Assembly: GCF_013141715.1 (NCBI RefSeq)
Contig: NZ_WHOA01000164.1
Span: 58,296-122,295 of the forward strand
Source: Paenibacillus phytorum
GTDB taxonomy: Bacteria; Bacillota; Bacilli; Paenibacillales; NBRC-103111
Direction of reading: 5' to 3'
DNA length: 64,000 nt
This document shows positions 26,376-35,914 of this stretch, one piece after another. Numbering within the stretch: position 1 is the stretch's first letter; each line of letters begins with the position of its first letter. A program made the position numbers and the translations under genes. The notes beneath the pieces were generated by a model. That model searched no databases. It saw only the letters and a list, made by a program, of their open reading frames with translations, and had not been told where the DNA came from.

Positions 26376-26456
26376 TACTTCCCTCCTACGCTCGAAGATA
26401 GCTCCAATTATTAACCATTTTTGTAATCAAACCCATAATGTTCCATGATATAAAAT

Positions 26457-26487
26457 AAAAAAAGAGGGGTAATCCCCCCCTTTTTTT
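26457..26487 (-). terminator. terminator of the GH4/importer operon
   Basis: AAAAAAAGAGGGG, a four-base loop and CCCCCCCTTTTTTT form a compact GC stem with T runs on both strands. Its right end overlaps the GH4 stop codon at 26486-26488, so termination occurs immediately after translation ends. Confidence 0.8.
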
Positions 26488-27784
26488 ACTTGAACGAGGG
26501 AAGCCAATTACCATGTGCTTCAATGAGTTCGTCGCACAGCGCAACGGTATCGTCAATAGACAGTTCAGCAGCCGTGTGCGGATCCAGTAATGCAGCATGG
26601 TAAATATGTTCTTTCTTCCCAGTCATAGCTGCCTCGATCGTGAGCAGTTGTGTATTAATGTTCGTTCTGTTAAGCGCAGCGCATTGAGGTGGCAGATCCC
26701 CCACATAGGTTGGATTCACGCCACTGGAATCAACAAGACACGGTACCTCTACGCAAGCTTCCTTCGGCAGGTTGGTAATCAATCCTGTGTTCATGACGTT
26801 TCCGCCAATTTTAAATGGATTGTTCGTTTCCATCGCTTCAAAGATGTATGACGCATATTCAAGTGTCCTCTTATGTGTCAAGTTTTTATTGCTGACAATC
26901 TCTTCCCGCATCGTTTTCCAACGCTCGATTTGGTTTACGCAGCGGCGAGGATATTCATCAAGAGGAATATTAAATCGGTCTACAAGTTCCGGGTACTGCC
27001 GCTTGATGAAATACGGATGGTATTCAGCATTGTGCTCGGATGACTCCGTAATGTAATACCCGAAACGAAGCATCATTTCAAATCGAACCATATCATCATG
27101 CTTCTCTTTTTGTTTCTCACGCGCACGTTGTTTGATTTCAGGGTATAAATCGACGCCGTCCTTCTTGACTTCAAGAAGCCATGCCATATGATTGATGCCC
27201 GCAATTTTCCACTGCACGCCGCTGTGATCCATTCCTAAATGCTCGAATATATGAGGTACACATACTTGAACGCTGTGGCATAAGCCAACAGTCTTGACAC
27301 CGCCATAGGTGTTCATGACATTGGTCAACACAGCCATCGGATTTGTATAATTCAAAAACAAGGCATCCGGACATACTTCCTGTATATCTTTAGCAAAATC
27401 CAGCATAACCGGAATCGTACGCAGATTGCGGAAAATTCCACCAATTCCGATTGTGTCCGCGATCGTTTGCCGCAAGCCGTATTTTTTTGGGATTTCAAAA
27501 TCGGTAATGGTACATGGATCGTATCCACCCACCTGAATGGCATTGACAACATAAGCGGCTCCGCGTAACGCTTCCTTACGATCGGAATAGGCTTTAACGA
27601 CACACGTGCTCCCCATTGTCTGTTTCAAGTTATTGAGCATATTTTCCGAATCCTTCAAACGCTCCGCGTCGATATCAAACAGCGCCAGTTCAAATCCTTG
27701 AAGCGATGGCGTGAGCATGCAGTCTCCTAAAACATTTTTTGCGAAAATGGTGCTTCCCGCACCTAAGAAAGTAATTTTTGACAT
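26486..27784 (-). CDS. melA: GH4 NAD-dependent alpha-galactosidase
   Basis: A 432-residue cytosolic glycosidase that uses NAD+ and a divalent metal (usually Mn2+) to oxidise C3 of the sugar and eliminate the aglycone. The NAD motif is FLGAGSTIFAKN (6-17); catalytic and metal residues are Asn and Asp around GGYDP and NYTNPM, Cys169-His170 in GLCHSVQ and His199 in GINHMAW. These patterns fit the MelA branch. It is last in a minus-strand operon after the LplABC importer genes, with AGGAGG before ATG. The GH36 gene at 32896 supplies a second, mechanistically different alpha-galactosidase. Cys and metal dependence imply sensitivity to oxidation. Confidence 0.88.
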   Translation of the reverse strand: MSKITFLGAGSTIFAKNVLGDCMLTPSLQGFELALFDIDAERLKDSENMLNNLKQTMGSTCVVKAYSDRKEALRGAAYVVNAIQVGGYDPCTITDFEIPKKYGLRQTIADTIGIGGIFRNLRTIPVMLDFAKDIQEVCPDALFLNYTNPMAVLTNVMNTYGGVKTVGLCHSVQVCVPHIFEHLGMDHSGVQWKIAGINHMAWLLEVKKDGVDLYPEIKQRAREKQKEKHDDMVRFEMMLRFGYYITESSEHNAEYHPYFIKRQYPELVDRFNIPLDEYPRRCVNQIERWKTMREEIVSNKNLTHKRTLEYASYIFEAMETNNPFKIGGNVMNTGLITNLPKEACVEVPCLVDSSGVNPTYVGDLPPQCAALNRTNINTQLLTIEAAMTGKKEHIYHAALLDPHTAAELSIDDTVALCDELIEAHGNWLPSFK

Positions 27785-27804
27785 GTATGTTTCCTCCTAA
27801 ATAT

Positions 27805-27841
27805 AGGGATCTTTGAGCGTAGCTCAAAGTCTCTCATTTTT
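27805..27841 (-). repeat. intercistronic hairpin, copy 1
   Basis: CTTTGAGC-GTA-GCTCAAAG (27811-27829) within a 36-base block that recurs almost unchanged at 60553-60589. It lies between the permease stop (27859) and the GH4 ribosome binding site. On the minus strand it begins a few bases after the permease stop codon, a place where stem-loops protect upstream mRNA in ABC operons. Confidence 0.7.
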
Positions 27842-27858
27842 TTTAATAAACACAATTA

Positions 27859-28755
27859 TTATCCCTTAACTGCGCCAAGCGTAAGCCCACCGACAAAATA
27901 TTTTTGCATGATCGGATAGACGAAAAAGATCGGTAATGTAACAATCATCGTTAATGCCGCACGCAGTGTAGTTGGCGATAAATTTCTCAACTTTTCGCTG
28001 AGTGCTAACGGATTTCTTAACTCTTCGAACGCTTCAACTTCCAAAAGCAGCCGTTTCAAGTATATAGGCAGCGTATCCCAGTTCCCGCTTGAATTGTAGA
28101 TGACCGTATCCAGCCAATAGTTCCAGTGGCTTACCGAACTGAATATAGCGATCGAAGCAAATACAGGAATCGAAACCGGGACCGCAATACGGACAAATAT
28201 GCCAAGCTCGCTTGCACCATCAATTCTAGCCGATTCGTATAAGGAGTCAGGTATACTTTCCATATATGAAGCCATATACAGCATCCAAGTCGCATTAAAC
28301 ATTGCAGGAATCCAGTACACATTGAACGAATCCGTCAATCCGAGGCCAAGAAAAACCAGATAAGTTGGAATTAAACCGCCGGTGAAATAGATCGTTATAA
28401 TAAAGATGACTTTCATCATCTTTCTTCCAGAGAAATGTTTGATCGTAACGATATAAGCCAATAGTCCAGTTGAAAGCACACAGGTAAGCGTACCGATAAC
28501 TACCCGCATGATGGAAATCGATAAACTGGAAAGTAGTCTCTGATCCTGAAACAGAAACTGATAGGCGCTGAACGATAATTTGCGTGGCCACAAATAGATG
28601 CCGCCTTTCAATGCATCGGTTCCATCATTAAATGAGAGTGCAAGCAAGTTTAAAAAGGGATACACCACAAGCAAGCCAAAAATTAATAAAACCATTACAT
28701 TTAAGACATCGAATATTTTGCCGCCTAGCGATTGTTTTGAGAATGTAGTGACCAT
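27859..28755 (-). CDS. lplC: ABC sugar transporter permease (LplC type)
   Basis: 298 residues, six predicted membrane helices, with the EAA loop YESARIDGASELGIFVRIAV that docks the ATPase. The C-terminus GLTLGAVKG is typical of carbohydrate uptake CUT1 permeases of the LplC/YtcP group. It is second in the order binding protein, LplB, LplC, GH4 on the minus strand, 12 bp downstream of lplB. It forms an importer for a galactoside oligomer; as usual in this group, no ATPase gene is in the operon and a shared MsmX-type ATPase elsewhere is expected. Confidence 0.88.
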   Translation of the reverse strand: MVTTFSKQSLGGKIFDVLNVMVLLIFGLLVVYPFLNLLALSFNDGTDALKGGIYLWPRKLSFSAYQFLFQDQRLLSSLSISIMRVVIGTLTCVLSTGLLAYIVTIKHFSGRKMMKVIFIITIYFTGGLIPTYLVFLGLGLTDSFNVYWIPAMFNATWMLYMASYMESIPDSLYESARIDGASELGIFVRIAVPVSIPVFASIAIFSSVSHWNYWLDTVIYNSSGNWDTLPIYLKRLLLEVEAFEELRNPLALSEKLRNLSPTTLRAALTMIVTLPIFFVYPIMQKYFVGGLTLGAVKG

Positions 28756-28767
28756 GTATGCTTCCTC

Positions 28768-29742
28768 CTAGTAGAGTGACGTATCCATCACTTTTTTCGT
28801 AAAGCGATTGGCCCCGAATACTAAACTAATCGCAATGATTGATTTTACTAATTCAATGGCGGTTGCAAAAGAATAGTTTCCGAGTTGAAGTCCATAAGTA
28901 AAGACGTACGTATCTAGGACTTCCGAATAGTCTCTGGTTTGCGAATTCCCGATCAAGAGAGGGGCTTCTAAGCCTGCCGTAAAAATACTACCCAAGCTCA
29001 GAATCCACAGTACGACAATCGTGGGACGAATAGCGGGCAGTGTAATGTGCCATATGCTTTTGAATCTGCCGAGGCCATCTACTTTTCCTGCATCGTACAG
29101 CTCCGGGTCAACACTCGTAATCGCGGACAGGTATATGATGGAGTTCCAACCGACGGCTTTCCACACGCCGAGTCCCGTGATAATACCCCAGTAATATTTC
29201 CCTCCTTCACCTAGGAAGGCTATAGGTTGATCACTGAATCCGAAACGCAGCAAAAATTCATTGAAAATCCCTTCATTTCCAAATAAGGTAAAAGTAATAC
29301 TCGCAATAACAACCCATGAAAGAAAATAAGGCAGGTATGAAGTAGATTGGATAAATTTACGAAAAGACTTACTGCGAACTTCATTTAGCAGTAGTGCCAG
29401 AATAATCGGCGCTGGGAATCCAAACAAAATATTCAGCCCGCCGATGGCCAGCGTATTCCGCATAATCATTGGGAAATCCGGCGATGCAAAGAACGTTTTG
29501 AAATGCAGTAGGCCTACCCACTCACTCTTGAAAATAGAAGTTCCGGGAATGTAATTCATGAAGGCTGTAATTACGCCTAACATAGGTAAATACTGCATGA
29601 TAGCAATAAAGATGAGAATGGGGATGCAAAGCATCCATATTTGACGCTCTCTAATAAATCTTCTCTTAATCAATTGAAACTTTGTCTTTTTCGCCTTAGA
29701 ACTTGTTCTATAATCATTAAGTTCATGCACAGTGCTCTCCAT
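28768..29742 (-). CDS. lplB: ABC sugar transporter permease (LplB type)
   Basis: 324 residues starting at ATG 29742; GGAGG directly upstream (29748-29753) favours it over an in-frame ATG at 29754. A basic cytoplasmic N-terminus (to ~40) is followed by six helices and the EAA loop YDAGKVDGLGRFKSIWHITL. It pairs with the LplC-type permease encoded 12 bp downstream. CUT1 subgroup for complex oligosaccharides. Confidence 0.88.
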   Translation of the reverse strand: MESTVHELNDYRTSSKAKKTKFQLIKRRFIRERQIWMLCIPILIFIAIMQYLPMLGVITAFMNYIPGTSIFKSEWVGLLHFKTFFASPDFPMIMRNTLAIGGLNILFGFPAPIILALLLNEVRSKSFRKFIQSTSYLPYFLSWVVIASITFTLFGNEGIFNEFLLRFGFSDQPIAFLGEGGKYYWGIITGLGVWKAVGWNSIIYLSAITSVDPELYDAGKVDGLGRFKSIWHITLPAIRPTIVVLWILSLGSIFTAGLEAPLLIGNSQTRDYSEVLDTYVFTYGLQLGNYSFATAIELVKSIIAISLVFGANRFTKKVMDTSLY

Positions 29743-29826
29743 AAGTACCTCCATATCCGATTGTTTTGATTTACTGAGACAATTCGGACAAAGGAAAGGA
29801 AGGAGTGACCCTTCCTTTCGCTATTG

Positions 29827-31506
29827 TTATTTCCACTCTTTTAATCTTCTTTGGTATTCATCGGTTTTATATTTCTCGATCTTATCCAAGCCTGCCGAAT
29901 TCAGCTTTTCTTTCAGGGCTGCGTAATTGCTCCGGCTCTCTTCTTCCGTCTTGCTCATAACCGCTTTAGCCCACTGCGACTCAAGCAAATCTTTCACTTG
30001 CTTATCGGTTATTGCCAGCGGATCGTTGGCAGGTATTTTGATATCACCAACTGTGTTGTCATAAATGGTATCTTTCAAATTATCGTTCATCATCTTTTTC
30101 CATTTCGCATTATCGTTGAAGTTTTGATCAAACCAATATGCGCTCTTACCGTCATCCTTTGTAATGCCTTGGCTAGTAACCAGATTATACAAATCCATGC
30201 CGAGCAGATCACCAGCATCGTAATCAAACTTGGAATCGATAATCGCTTGTTTCTGTGATTCAACAAAACTGGCTTTCCCGTCTTTGAAGTTCCATATCGA
30301 TTTGTCGGTATTCGGAACTCCCCAGCCGATTAATCTTGTACCGGTATCTGTCACAGAGAAGTTTAACCATTTCATAATTTCTTCCGGATTTTTGGCTTTA
30401 TTCGTTATCACCGTCATACCTGTGCTTCGCGAATTCTTCCCTGACAAGTAAGCTTTATCAGCAGTCGCAGCTTTTGCGCTCACTTGCATAAAACGCTTCT
30501 CTTCATTCCAGTTAGGATCGCTCTTCTGCCACACTTCGTGTCCTGCGTTCCAACCAATCCACCATGCGCCAATGAAGCCCATAACACGATCCGTTGACAT
30601 TTTAGCTTTCATGTTCTCGTACTTGTTAATAAATGTATCTGGATCGAGCAAGCCATCGCGATAAATCTTATTCATGAAAAGCGTAAGCTCAAGACCTTCA
30701 GGCGTGTTAATCCAATGCGTAATCTTGCCGTCAGCGCTGATTTTATTCCCGTCTTTCAATCCCCACATACCAGCCAGTGTCGGAACGATCTTTTCCGTAA
30801 CCGGTGCAAAACCAGATAGCGCGTACGTCTTTTCACCTTTATCATTCTTCGGATGCTTCTCCTGAATTTTCTTCAGTACATCATAGTATTGATCTGGCGT
30901 TTCAAACTTCGGAGTTCCAAGTTCTTTCCAGTAGTCATAACGAATATGTGCTGAGAAATCCGGGATTGGCAGTGATCCCCAATAACCTGGAAGGGCATAC
31001 AATTTACCGTTCGTTAAGTATGTTTTATAAAGATCCCCTAACTGCGTCTTTACGTTCGGTGCTACCTTGTCGATAGTTGGACCAATTTCAAGCACTTTTC
31101 CTTGTGCGACCCACTTCGCTACTGTCGCCTCATCCATATTCGCAATCACTTCGGGATAATCGCCTGAAGCAAGCATCAAGTTCAATTTATCTTCTTTCTT
31201 CGCGTCAAAAGTAATTTTATTAATGTTGACGTTAAACTTCTCCAATAAGTATTTATGCATCAAATCGCTATTCTTTTTGGTCTTGTCTGGGTTGATCGCA
31301 TCTGCATAATAGTAACTAAACTCAATCGGCTTACTAGGCACTTCCCAGCCAAACTCGTTCGTTGCGGCTTTTGCTGTTTCCACTTTTGTTTCCGTAGTAG
31401 CTTTTGGTGTTTCTGTTGCTTTGTTATCAACCTTCTGTGTGGAGCATCCAGCAACAACACTCATCGTTAGCGCCGCAGATAACATAACTCGCAATGTCTT
31501 TTTCAA
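29827..31506 (-). CDS. lplA: ABC transporter extracellular solute-binding lipoprotein (LplA type)
   Basis: 559 residues. The signal sequence ends in the lipobox VVAGCS (Cys21), so it is anchored outside the membrane. A Thr/Lys/Ala-rich linker is followed by a large two-lobed binding domain typical of LplA/YtcQ receptors (~500-560 residues, larger than maltose-binding types). The start is TTG at 31506 with GAAGGGG upstream. It is first gene of the importer operon; a cre-like box lies at 31543-31556 and TTTACTAAA motifs at 31696-31750. With GH4 and GH36 neighbours, the ligand is probably an alpha-galactoside. Confidence 0.88.
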   Translation of the reverse strand: MKKTLRVMLSAALTMSVVAGCSTQKVDNKATETPKATTETKVETAKAATNEFGWEVPSKPIEFSYYYADAINPDKTKKNSDLMHKYLLEKFNVNINKITFDAKKEDKLNLMLASGDYPEVIANMDEATVAKWVAQGKVLEIGPTIDKVAPNVKTQLGDLYKTYLTNGKLYALPGYWGSLPIPDFSAHIRYDYWKELGTPKFETPDQYYDVLKKIQEKHPKNDKGEKTYALSGFAPVTEKIVPTLAGMWGLKDGNKISADGKITHWINTPEGLELTLFMNKIYRDGLLDPDTFINKYENMKAKMSTDRVMGFIGAWWIGWNAGHEVWQKSDPNWNEEKRFMQVSAKAATADKAYLSGKNSRSTGMTVITNKAKNPEEIMKWLNFSVTDTGTRLIGWGVPNTDKSIWNFKDGKASFVESQKQAIIDSKFDYDAGDLLGMDLYNLVTSQGITKDDGKSAYWFDQNFNDNAKWKKMMNDNLKDTIYDNTVGDIKIPANDPLAITDKQVKDLLESQWAKAVMSKTEEESRSNYAALKEKLNSAGLDKIEKYKTDEYQRRLKEWK

Positions 31507-31542
31507 ATACGACCCCTTCTTTCATTTGAATTAGTTTTAAAA

Positions 31543-31556
31543 TGATTGCGCTTTCA
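31543..31556 (-). promoter_or_regulatory. cre-like CcpA site upstream of lplA
   Basis: Read on the minus strand, TGAAAGCGCAATCA fits the cre consensus TGWAANCGNTNWCA except at one position. It lies 37-50 bases before the TTG start, suggesting glucose repression of the galactoside importer operon. Confidence 0.5.
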
Positions 31557-31695
31557 AAACAGTCCTTTTAAGATTTCCTCCTGCATCCCAATTCTGTGAC
31601 TGTGCATTCTGTTGTATGCAAGTTGTCTTTGCAAAATTGATTGTAGAATCTTTCTACATTTTTATTTTACTAATTTTATTCTAAAAACACAATAG

Positions 31696-31750
31696 TTTTT
31701 ACTAAAATATTTTTAATTTACTCCATATAAAACGATTACATTTACTAAAT
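31696..31750. promoter_or_regulatory. TTTACTAAA operator pair upstream of lplA operon
   Basis: TTTTTACTAAAA (31696-31707) and ATTTACTAAATA (31740-31751) share the TTTACTAAA core with sites at 34716, 34781 (reverse orientation) and 35915. The 325-base gap 31507-31831 contains this pair, the cre-like site and AT-rich DNA but no gene. Binding by one or both of the paralogous LacI regulators is inferred. Confidence 0.5.
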
Positions 31751-31831
31751 ATATGTTTTATTCAAAAATATATGTAGAAAAAATGGTAAAGCAACAGACT
31801 CATCTATTCGCTTTACCACACCTTATTCGTT

Positions 31832-32872
31832 CTATCCTGCGTCCGCAGTGTCCGTACCACAGCTCTTTCTCACCATAAGTTTCGTTGGAATGGTTACATG
31901 CAGAGCCAGTTCACGCCCCCTCATGCGGTCGACCATTAATTTAACGGCTGTTTCCCCCATTTCTTCCATAAAAACTTTGATACTCGTTAATGGAGGAGTC
32001 ACAAACGAAGCTAGTTGAATATCGTCAATACTGACGATTGCTATATCGTTAGGCACATTATAATCGGATTCGCTCACTGCCTTAAGCGCAGCTATCGCCA
32101 TAGGGTCGCTGCCAATCACGAAGGCGGTAGGCACATCTTCCGCTTCCAGCGCTTGTTTCATTAGCTCATACCCAACTTCAGCGCGCCAATCACCGACAAA
32201 CACATAATTAGGATTGAATAAGTCTAGTTCTTTCAAAATGACTTCAAACTCTTTTTGCCGAGCATCCGTATTGAACATTTTGCCTTCCGATGCTCGGATA
32301 TAGCTGATTCCGCCAATATAACCAATCTTTCGATGACCTAGTTGAAGTAAATGATCCAAAGCTTGCCTGGTCGCTTTGGGCAAATCGAACATCACGGAAT
32401 CATACTCATCACTAAGCACATAATCAATAGAAACGATTTTTGGACTACGAGTCGATTTGTTGATGATATCGATATGCACCTTCCCAATCACGAATAATCC
32501 GTCCAAATGATGGGCATCAATGTTGGTGTTAGAATCCTCCATAAATCGGAACACACTGCTAATGTTAATCCCGTGCTTTACACACTCCTTCTCGATGCCT
32601 TGCCGGATAGACAAATAGAAGGGATCCGAATATTCCATTTGCTCGGAACACCAGATCAATAAACCAAACTTTAACTGCTGCAACTCATTTGGTTCCGTTT
32701 TCTGCTTCCGCTCATTTCTGCGATAGTTCAACTTACCTGCCGTCTCCATAATTCGCTGCTTTGTCTCTTCAGGTACACTGAACGTCGTATCGTTGTTTAA
32801 CACCCTTGAAACCGTAGCAGAAGAAACGTTAGCGCTTCTGGCGATATCTTTTATCGTGGCTATCTTCATCAC
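31832..32872 (-). CDS. LacI-family regulator A of the alpha-galactoside locus
   Basis: 346 residues: helix-turn-helix and hinge (TIKDIARSANVSSATVSRVL) and a LacI core with SIDYVLSDEYDSVMFDLPKA, QLGHRKIGYIGGISYI and IGSDPMAIAALKAV. It is a close paralogue of the regulator at 34856: long stretches such as GKVHID, SIDYVL, DEYDSVMFDL, KIGYIGGISYIR and HVTIPTKL are shared. It follows the GH36 gene on the same strand by 23 bp, so it is probably co-transcribed with it and controls the lplABC-GH4 operon downstream. The start has only a weak ribosome binding site; the second Met is possible. Confidence 0.88.
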   Translation of the reverse strand: MMKIATIKDIARSANVSSATVSRVLNNDTTFSVPEETKQRIMETAGKLNYRRNERKQKTEPNELQQLKFGLLIWCSEQMEYSDPFYLSIRQGIEKECVKHGINISSVFRFMEDSNTNIDAHHLDGLFVIGKVHIDIINKSTRSPKIVSIDYVLSDEYDSVMFDLPKATRQALDHLLQLGHRKIGYIGGISYIRASEGKMFNTDARQKEFEVILKELDLFNPNYVFVGDWRAEVGYELMKQALEAEDVPTAFVIGSDPMAIAALKAVSESDYNVPNDIAIVSIDDIQLASFVTPPLTSIKVFMEEMGETAVKLMVDRMRGRELALHVTIPTKLMVRKSCGTDTADAG

Positions 32873-32895
32873 ATACTCTCAATACATTTTTGGCA

Positions 32896-34686
32896 CTACT
32901 CGTATACCTCTGCTACGCCGCAAGCGGGAATATCCAAACGATGAATGCCAGCTTTCAGTTCCAACCGTTCCTTAGAAATCAATTGACCCTTACAATCTCG
33001 AACCTCCACCCATTTGGCTCCCCAATCCTCTTCCATCTCCACATAAATCCGCGAATTCAACGTTCCGTTCACGAACAGAACAAGCTCGGGACGATTGCCG
33101 CCTGGTTTGACAGTTACATCGCCATAGGCGCAAACAATCTTTTTATGCTCGTTATCGGCGATGACGAATGGATAGAGAAAGTCTGGATGCTGGGGTTTCA
33201 AACGCCCATCTAACAACACATCGCGATGTTCTCTCCAAAAAGATAGCCAATACCGCACCATTTGAAGATGCTCTTCCGGTAGGCGATCCAGCAAAACAGA
33301 AATCTGCGGTACGGAAAATAGCGTGTTAACGATCTGCAGCGCAGAACTTTCAACTGGTTCTTGTGGATGCCACATCACCATGTCGGAATGAACAACTGTA
33401 TCTCCGCTAATTAACCGGACATCGAGCGTTCTGATTCTATTTTCGATCGCATCATTCGGACAATCCGTTGCCCTAAACATGTTTCCGTATTTTCTCATTA
33501 AAGGGCCGATGTAATTTTGACGGAATTCGATCATAATATCAGGCTTTATGAGTCTTAATCTGTCGATGATATTGCTCATTAAGCAGTCTACAGCCTCAGG
33601 AATTGAGATGTAATCCATCGAGCTGTCTTCCTTATAAATCGTCTCTTCCGTTCCAACGAAGCTATCTATAAAATCAAGCTTAAAGCCATCAAGATCCCAC
33701 TCCACCAACGCAGTTTCATACAAGTTAATAATGAATTCCCGTACATCAGGATACCGCGGATCCAGCACGCCTGTTTGCAAGCTATCGATCGTCTTTAGCA
33801 ATTTGTCTTTAAAGCGATCCCAATTCTTACTCCTGAATCCGACAAAAGGAACCGAATACCATAACAGATATTTCAAACCCATTTGATGTACACATTCAAC
33901 ATGAGCTTTCATATCAGGAATTTTCTCTTCACATACTTCCCAGTCTCCGCAATAAGCGTAACCACGCGTGTTATCGGACGTTTGCCAGCCATCGTCAACA
34001 ATGACGGCTTCGCAGCCTAATTGTTTGGCTAGCCTACACTCTTGCTCGATCCCTTCCGAAGTAAGTTGCTGATGGAAGCTGTACCACGTTGAATACATGG
34101 GAAGTTTAGCTGATTCAGGTACAATAGCAGGCGTATAACCGGGAAGGGAAACCCACCACTTTTGAACATCATCCAAGCATTCATAATACGCCATCTCTCT
34201 CGTGTCCAAGCGCAAAGTCGCTTCGTAAACAGACATGGGTGCACTAGGTTCAAAAAATAACTTGACCCCGCAGCGAAAAGTGGCTGTCTCCTCATTGACA
34301 CCTGCTGACAAGGCTACGGAATTGAGCGCATCAGAGAAAGCGAAAGTGAGTCGGTTGCTGCCCTGTATGTTAAATAAGCTAAAGACTGGCGCCGAATACG
34401 TTGATTTGGAAACGACTCCATCTTCCCAATCCACACGAAGTCTCTTGGAACGATATGCGCTAGGGTACCAACTGGCCTGAATATCTATGCCTGGATGATG
34501 CCAAATTAATTCGATCGTGGGCGGTTGTTGTAGGTTCTCCCCTTCCAACTTGATGTGAATAAGTTCTACACCCTCCTGAACGTTCGCCCGAGTCATCGAG
34601 CTGCGAAACCGCTCGTTGCAACCCGATAATTGAAAATGGTAAGGACCTACCTGTAACGTGCAATTGTTTAGAGCTTCATCTTTCAT
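32896..34686 (-). CDS. GH36-type alpha-galactosidase
   Basis: A 596-residue cytosolic retaining glycosidase, no signal peptide. An N-terminal beta-domain (~1-170) precedes a TIM barrel starting at LPMYSTWYSFHQ. VIVDDGWQ is the GH-D clan motif; the nucleophile is Asp338 in GFKLDF and the acid/base Asp408 in RATDCPND. Shorter than classical GH36 (~730), it is closer to the ~600-residue Bacillota subgroup. Transcribed just ahead of LacI A and after LacI B, under a promoter with TTTACTAAA sites, it complements the GH4 enzyme in removing galactose from raffinose-type or galactomannan oligosaccharides. Confidence 0.85.
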   Translation of the reverse strand: MKDEALNNCTLQVGPYHFQLSGCNERFRSSMTRANVQEGVELIHIKLEGENLQQPPTIELIWHHPGIDIQASWYPSAYRSKRLRVDWEDGVVSKSTYSAPVFSLFNIQGSNRLTFAFSDALNSVALSAGVNEETATFRCGVKLFFEPSAPMSVYEATLRLDTREMAYYECLDDVQKWWVSLPGYTPAIVPESAKLPMYSTWYSFHQQLTSEGIEQECRLAKQLGCEAVIVDDGWQTSDNTRGYAYCGDWEVCEEKIPDMKAHVECVHQMGLKYLLWYSVPFVGFRSKNWDRFKDKLLKTIDSLQTGVLDPRYPDVREFIINLYETALVEWDLDGFKLDFIDSFVGTEETIYKEDSSMDYISIPEAVDCLMSNIIDRLRLIKPDIMIEFRQNYIGPLMRKYGNMFRATDCPNDAIENRIRTLDVRLISGDTVVHSDMVMWHPQEPVESSALQIVNTLFSVPQISVLLDRLPEEHLQMVRYWLSFWREHRDVLLDGRLKPQHPDFLYPFVIADNEHKKIVCAYGDVTVKPGGNRPELVLFVNGTLNSRIYVEMEEDWGAKWVEVRDCKGQLISKERLELKAGIHRLDIPACGVAEVYE

Positions 34687-34715
34687 GTTGGTTCCTCCAT
34701 CACAAAATAAAAATA

Positions 34716-34790
34716 TTTACTAAATGTTTACTTGATTTTAGCATTTAAATGATACTTTCTCAATCGTTTTTTATTCGATATTCAGTAAAT
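34716..34790. promoter_or_regulatory. TTTACTAAA operators upstream of GH36 gene
   Basis: TTTACTAAAT (34716-34725), followed at once by GTTTACTTG, and TTCAGTAAAT (34781-34790, reverse orientation with one mismatch) flank the promoter of the GH36 gene. The same core occurs before lplA and before LacI B. Confidence 0.5.
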
Positions 34791-34796
34791 TTCAAT

Positions 34797-34844
34797 TTAA
34801 AAAAGCCATCCCTCAAATCTTTACAGATCTGAGAAGACGGCTTC
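34797..34844 (-). terminator. terminator of LacI B
   Basis: On the minus strand AAGCCGTC pairs with GATGGCTT, with an inner CTCAGATCT/AGATTTGAG-like stem, followed by TTTTTTAAA. It lies 12 bases past the LacI B stop codon and separates it from the GH36 promoter. Confidence 0.7.
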
Positions 34845-34855
34845 TTGATTCTTTT

Positions 34856-35878
34856 CTATTCAATTTTTGTTCCACAACTTTCACGTATGATAAGTTTTGT
34901 TGGAATGGTCACATGGAGAGGAACATCACGGCCGTTGAAACGGTCAACCAACAGCTTAACAGCCGTAACCCCCATATCTTCCGTAAGCACTCTTACGGTT
35001 GTAAGAGGAGGGGAAACGAACGAAGCTAGGGGAATGTCATCGAAGCTTACGATGGCAATCTCATCCGGCACTTTAATATCAGATTCCTGCAATGCTTTGA
35101 GCGCGGCTATAGCCATTGGATCACTGCCAATCAAAAAAGCAGTTGGCCGATCATCCAATTCTAATGCTTGCTTCATCAAAAGGTAACCCTGCTCTGTGCG
35201 CCAGTCGTCCACAAACAGGTGGGCGGGTTCGAACCATCCTTTTTCCCGCATGATCGCTTCGTATTCTTTTTGACGTACATCAATGTTATGAACTTTGCCC
35301 TCTAGCGTGCGAATATAACTGATTCCGCCAATGTAGCCGATCTTTTGGTGACCAAGCTGAAAAAGGTGATCCATAGCATGTCTAGTCGCTTTGCGCAGAT
35401 CGAACATCACGGAGTCGTATTCGTCATCTAACACATAATCTATCGAAACAATATGCGGTATCTTCGTCGATTGTCTCAGCAAGTCTATATGCACTTTGCC
35501 GATGACGATTAAGCCATCCAACTCCTCTGCGATATTCATATCAAAGTCATCCATAAACATCACCTTGTTAACGGTAATACCTTGCTTTGCACATTCTTTG
35601 CCGATTCCTTGACGAATAAACATGAAATACGGATCTGAGGACTCCAACTGTTCCGAGCCCCAGATAACTAATCCGATGATTTGTTTTTTTTCAGCTTCTA
35701 CTTCAAGGTTCTTATTTGCACGTGATTTCGTTTTTTTATAGTCCAGTTGCTTGGCAACTTCAATAATTCGCTGCCTAGTTTCCTCAGCAACTTGCAAAGT
35801 CATGTCATTATTTAGAACGCGTGAAACTGTGGCACTTGAAACTTGCGCTTTATTCGCGATATCCTTTATCGTTACCAT
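34856..35878 (-). CDS. LacI-family regulator B of the alpha-galactoside locus
   Basis: 340 residues from the Met that precedes VTIKDIANKAQVSSATVSR; a longer start at 35899 is open but unsupported by a ribosome binding site. The HTH recognition segment is almost the same as in LacI A (VSSATVSRVLNND in both), so the two probably bind the same operator type, TTTACTAAA. The effector domains are more diverged (KVMFMDDFDMN against SVFRFMEDSNTN), which would allow different inducers. Its own promoter carries TTTACTAAAC at 35915-35924. The GH36 gene lies between the two paralogues, suggesting local duplication. Confidence 0.85.
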   Translation of the reverse strand: MVTIKDIANKAQVSSATVSRVLNNDMTLQVAEETRQRIIEVAKQLDYKKTKSRANKNLEVEAEKKQIIGLVIWGSEQLESSDPYFMFIRQGIGKECAKQGITVNKVMFMDDFDMNIAEELDGLIVIGKVHIDLLRQSTKIPHIVSIDYVLDDEYDSVMFDLRKATRHAMDHLFQLGHQKIGYIGGISYIRTLEGKVHNIDVRQKEYEAIMREKGWFEPAHLFVDDWRTEQGYLLMKQALELDDRPTAFLIGSDPMAIAALKALQESDIKVPDEIAIVSFDDIPLASFVSPPLTTVRVLTEDMGVTAVKLLVDRFNGRDVPLHVTIPTKLIIRESCGTKIE

Positions 35879-35914
35879 GCTATCACACACTTTCGCCATT
35901 TAAATAAACAGATA

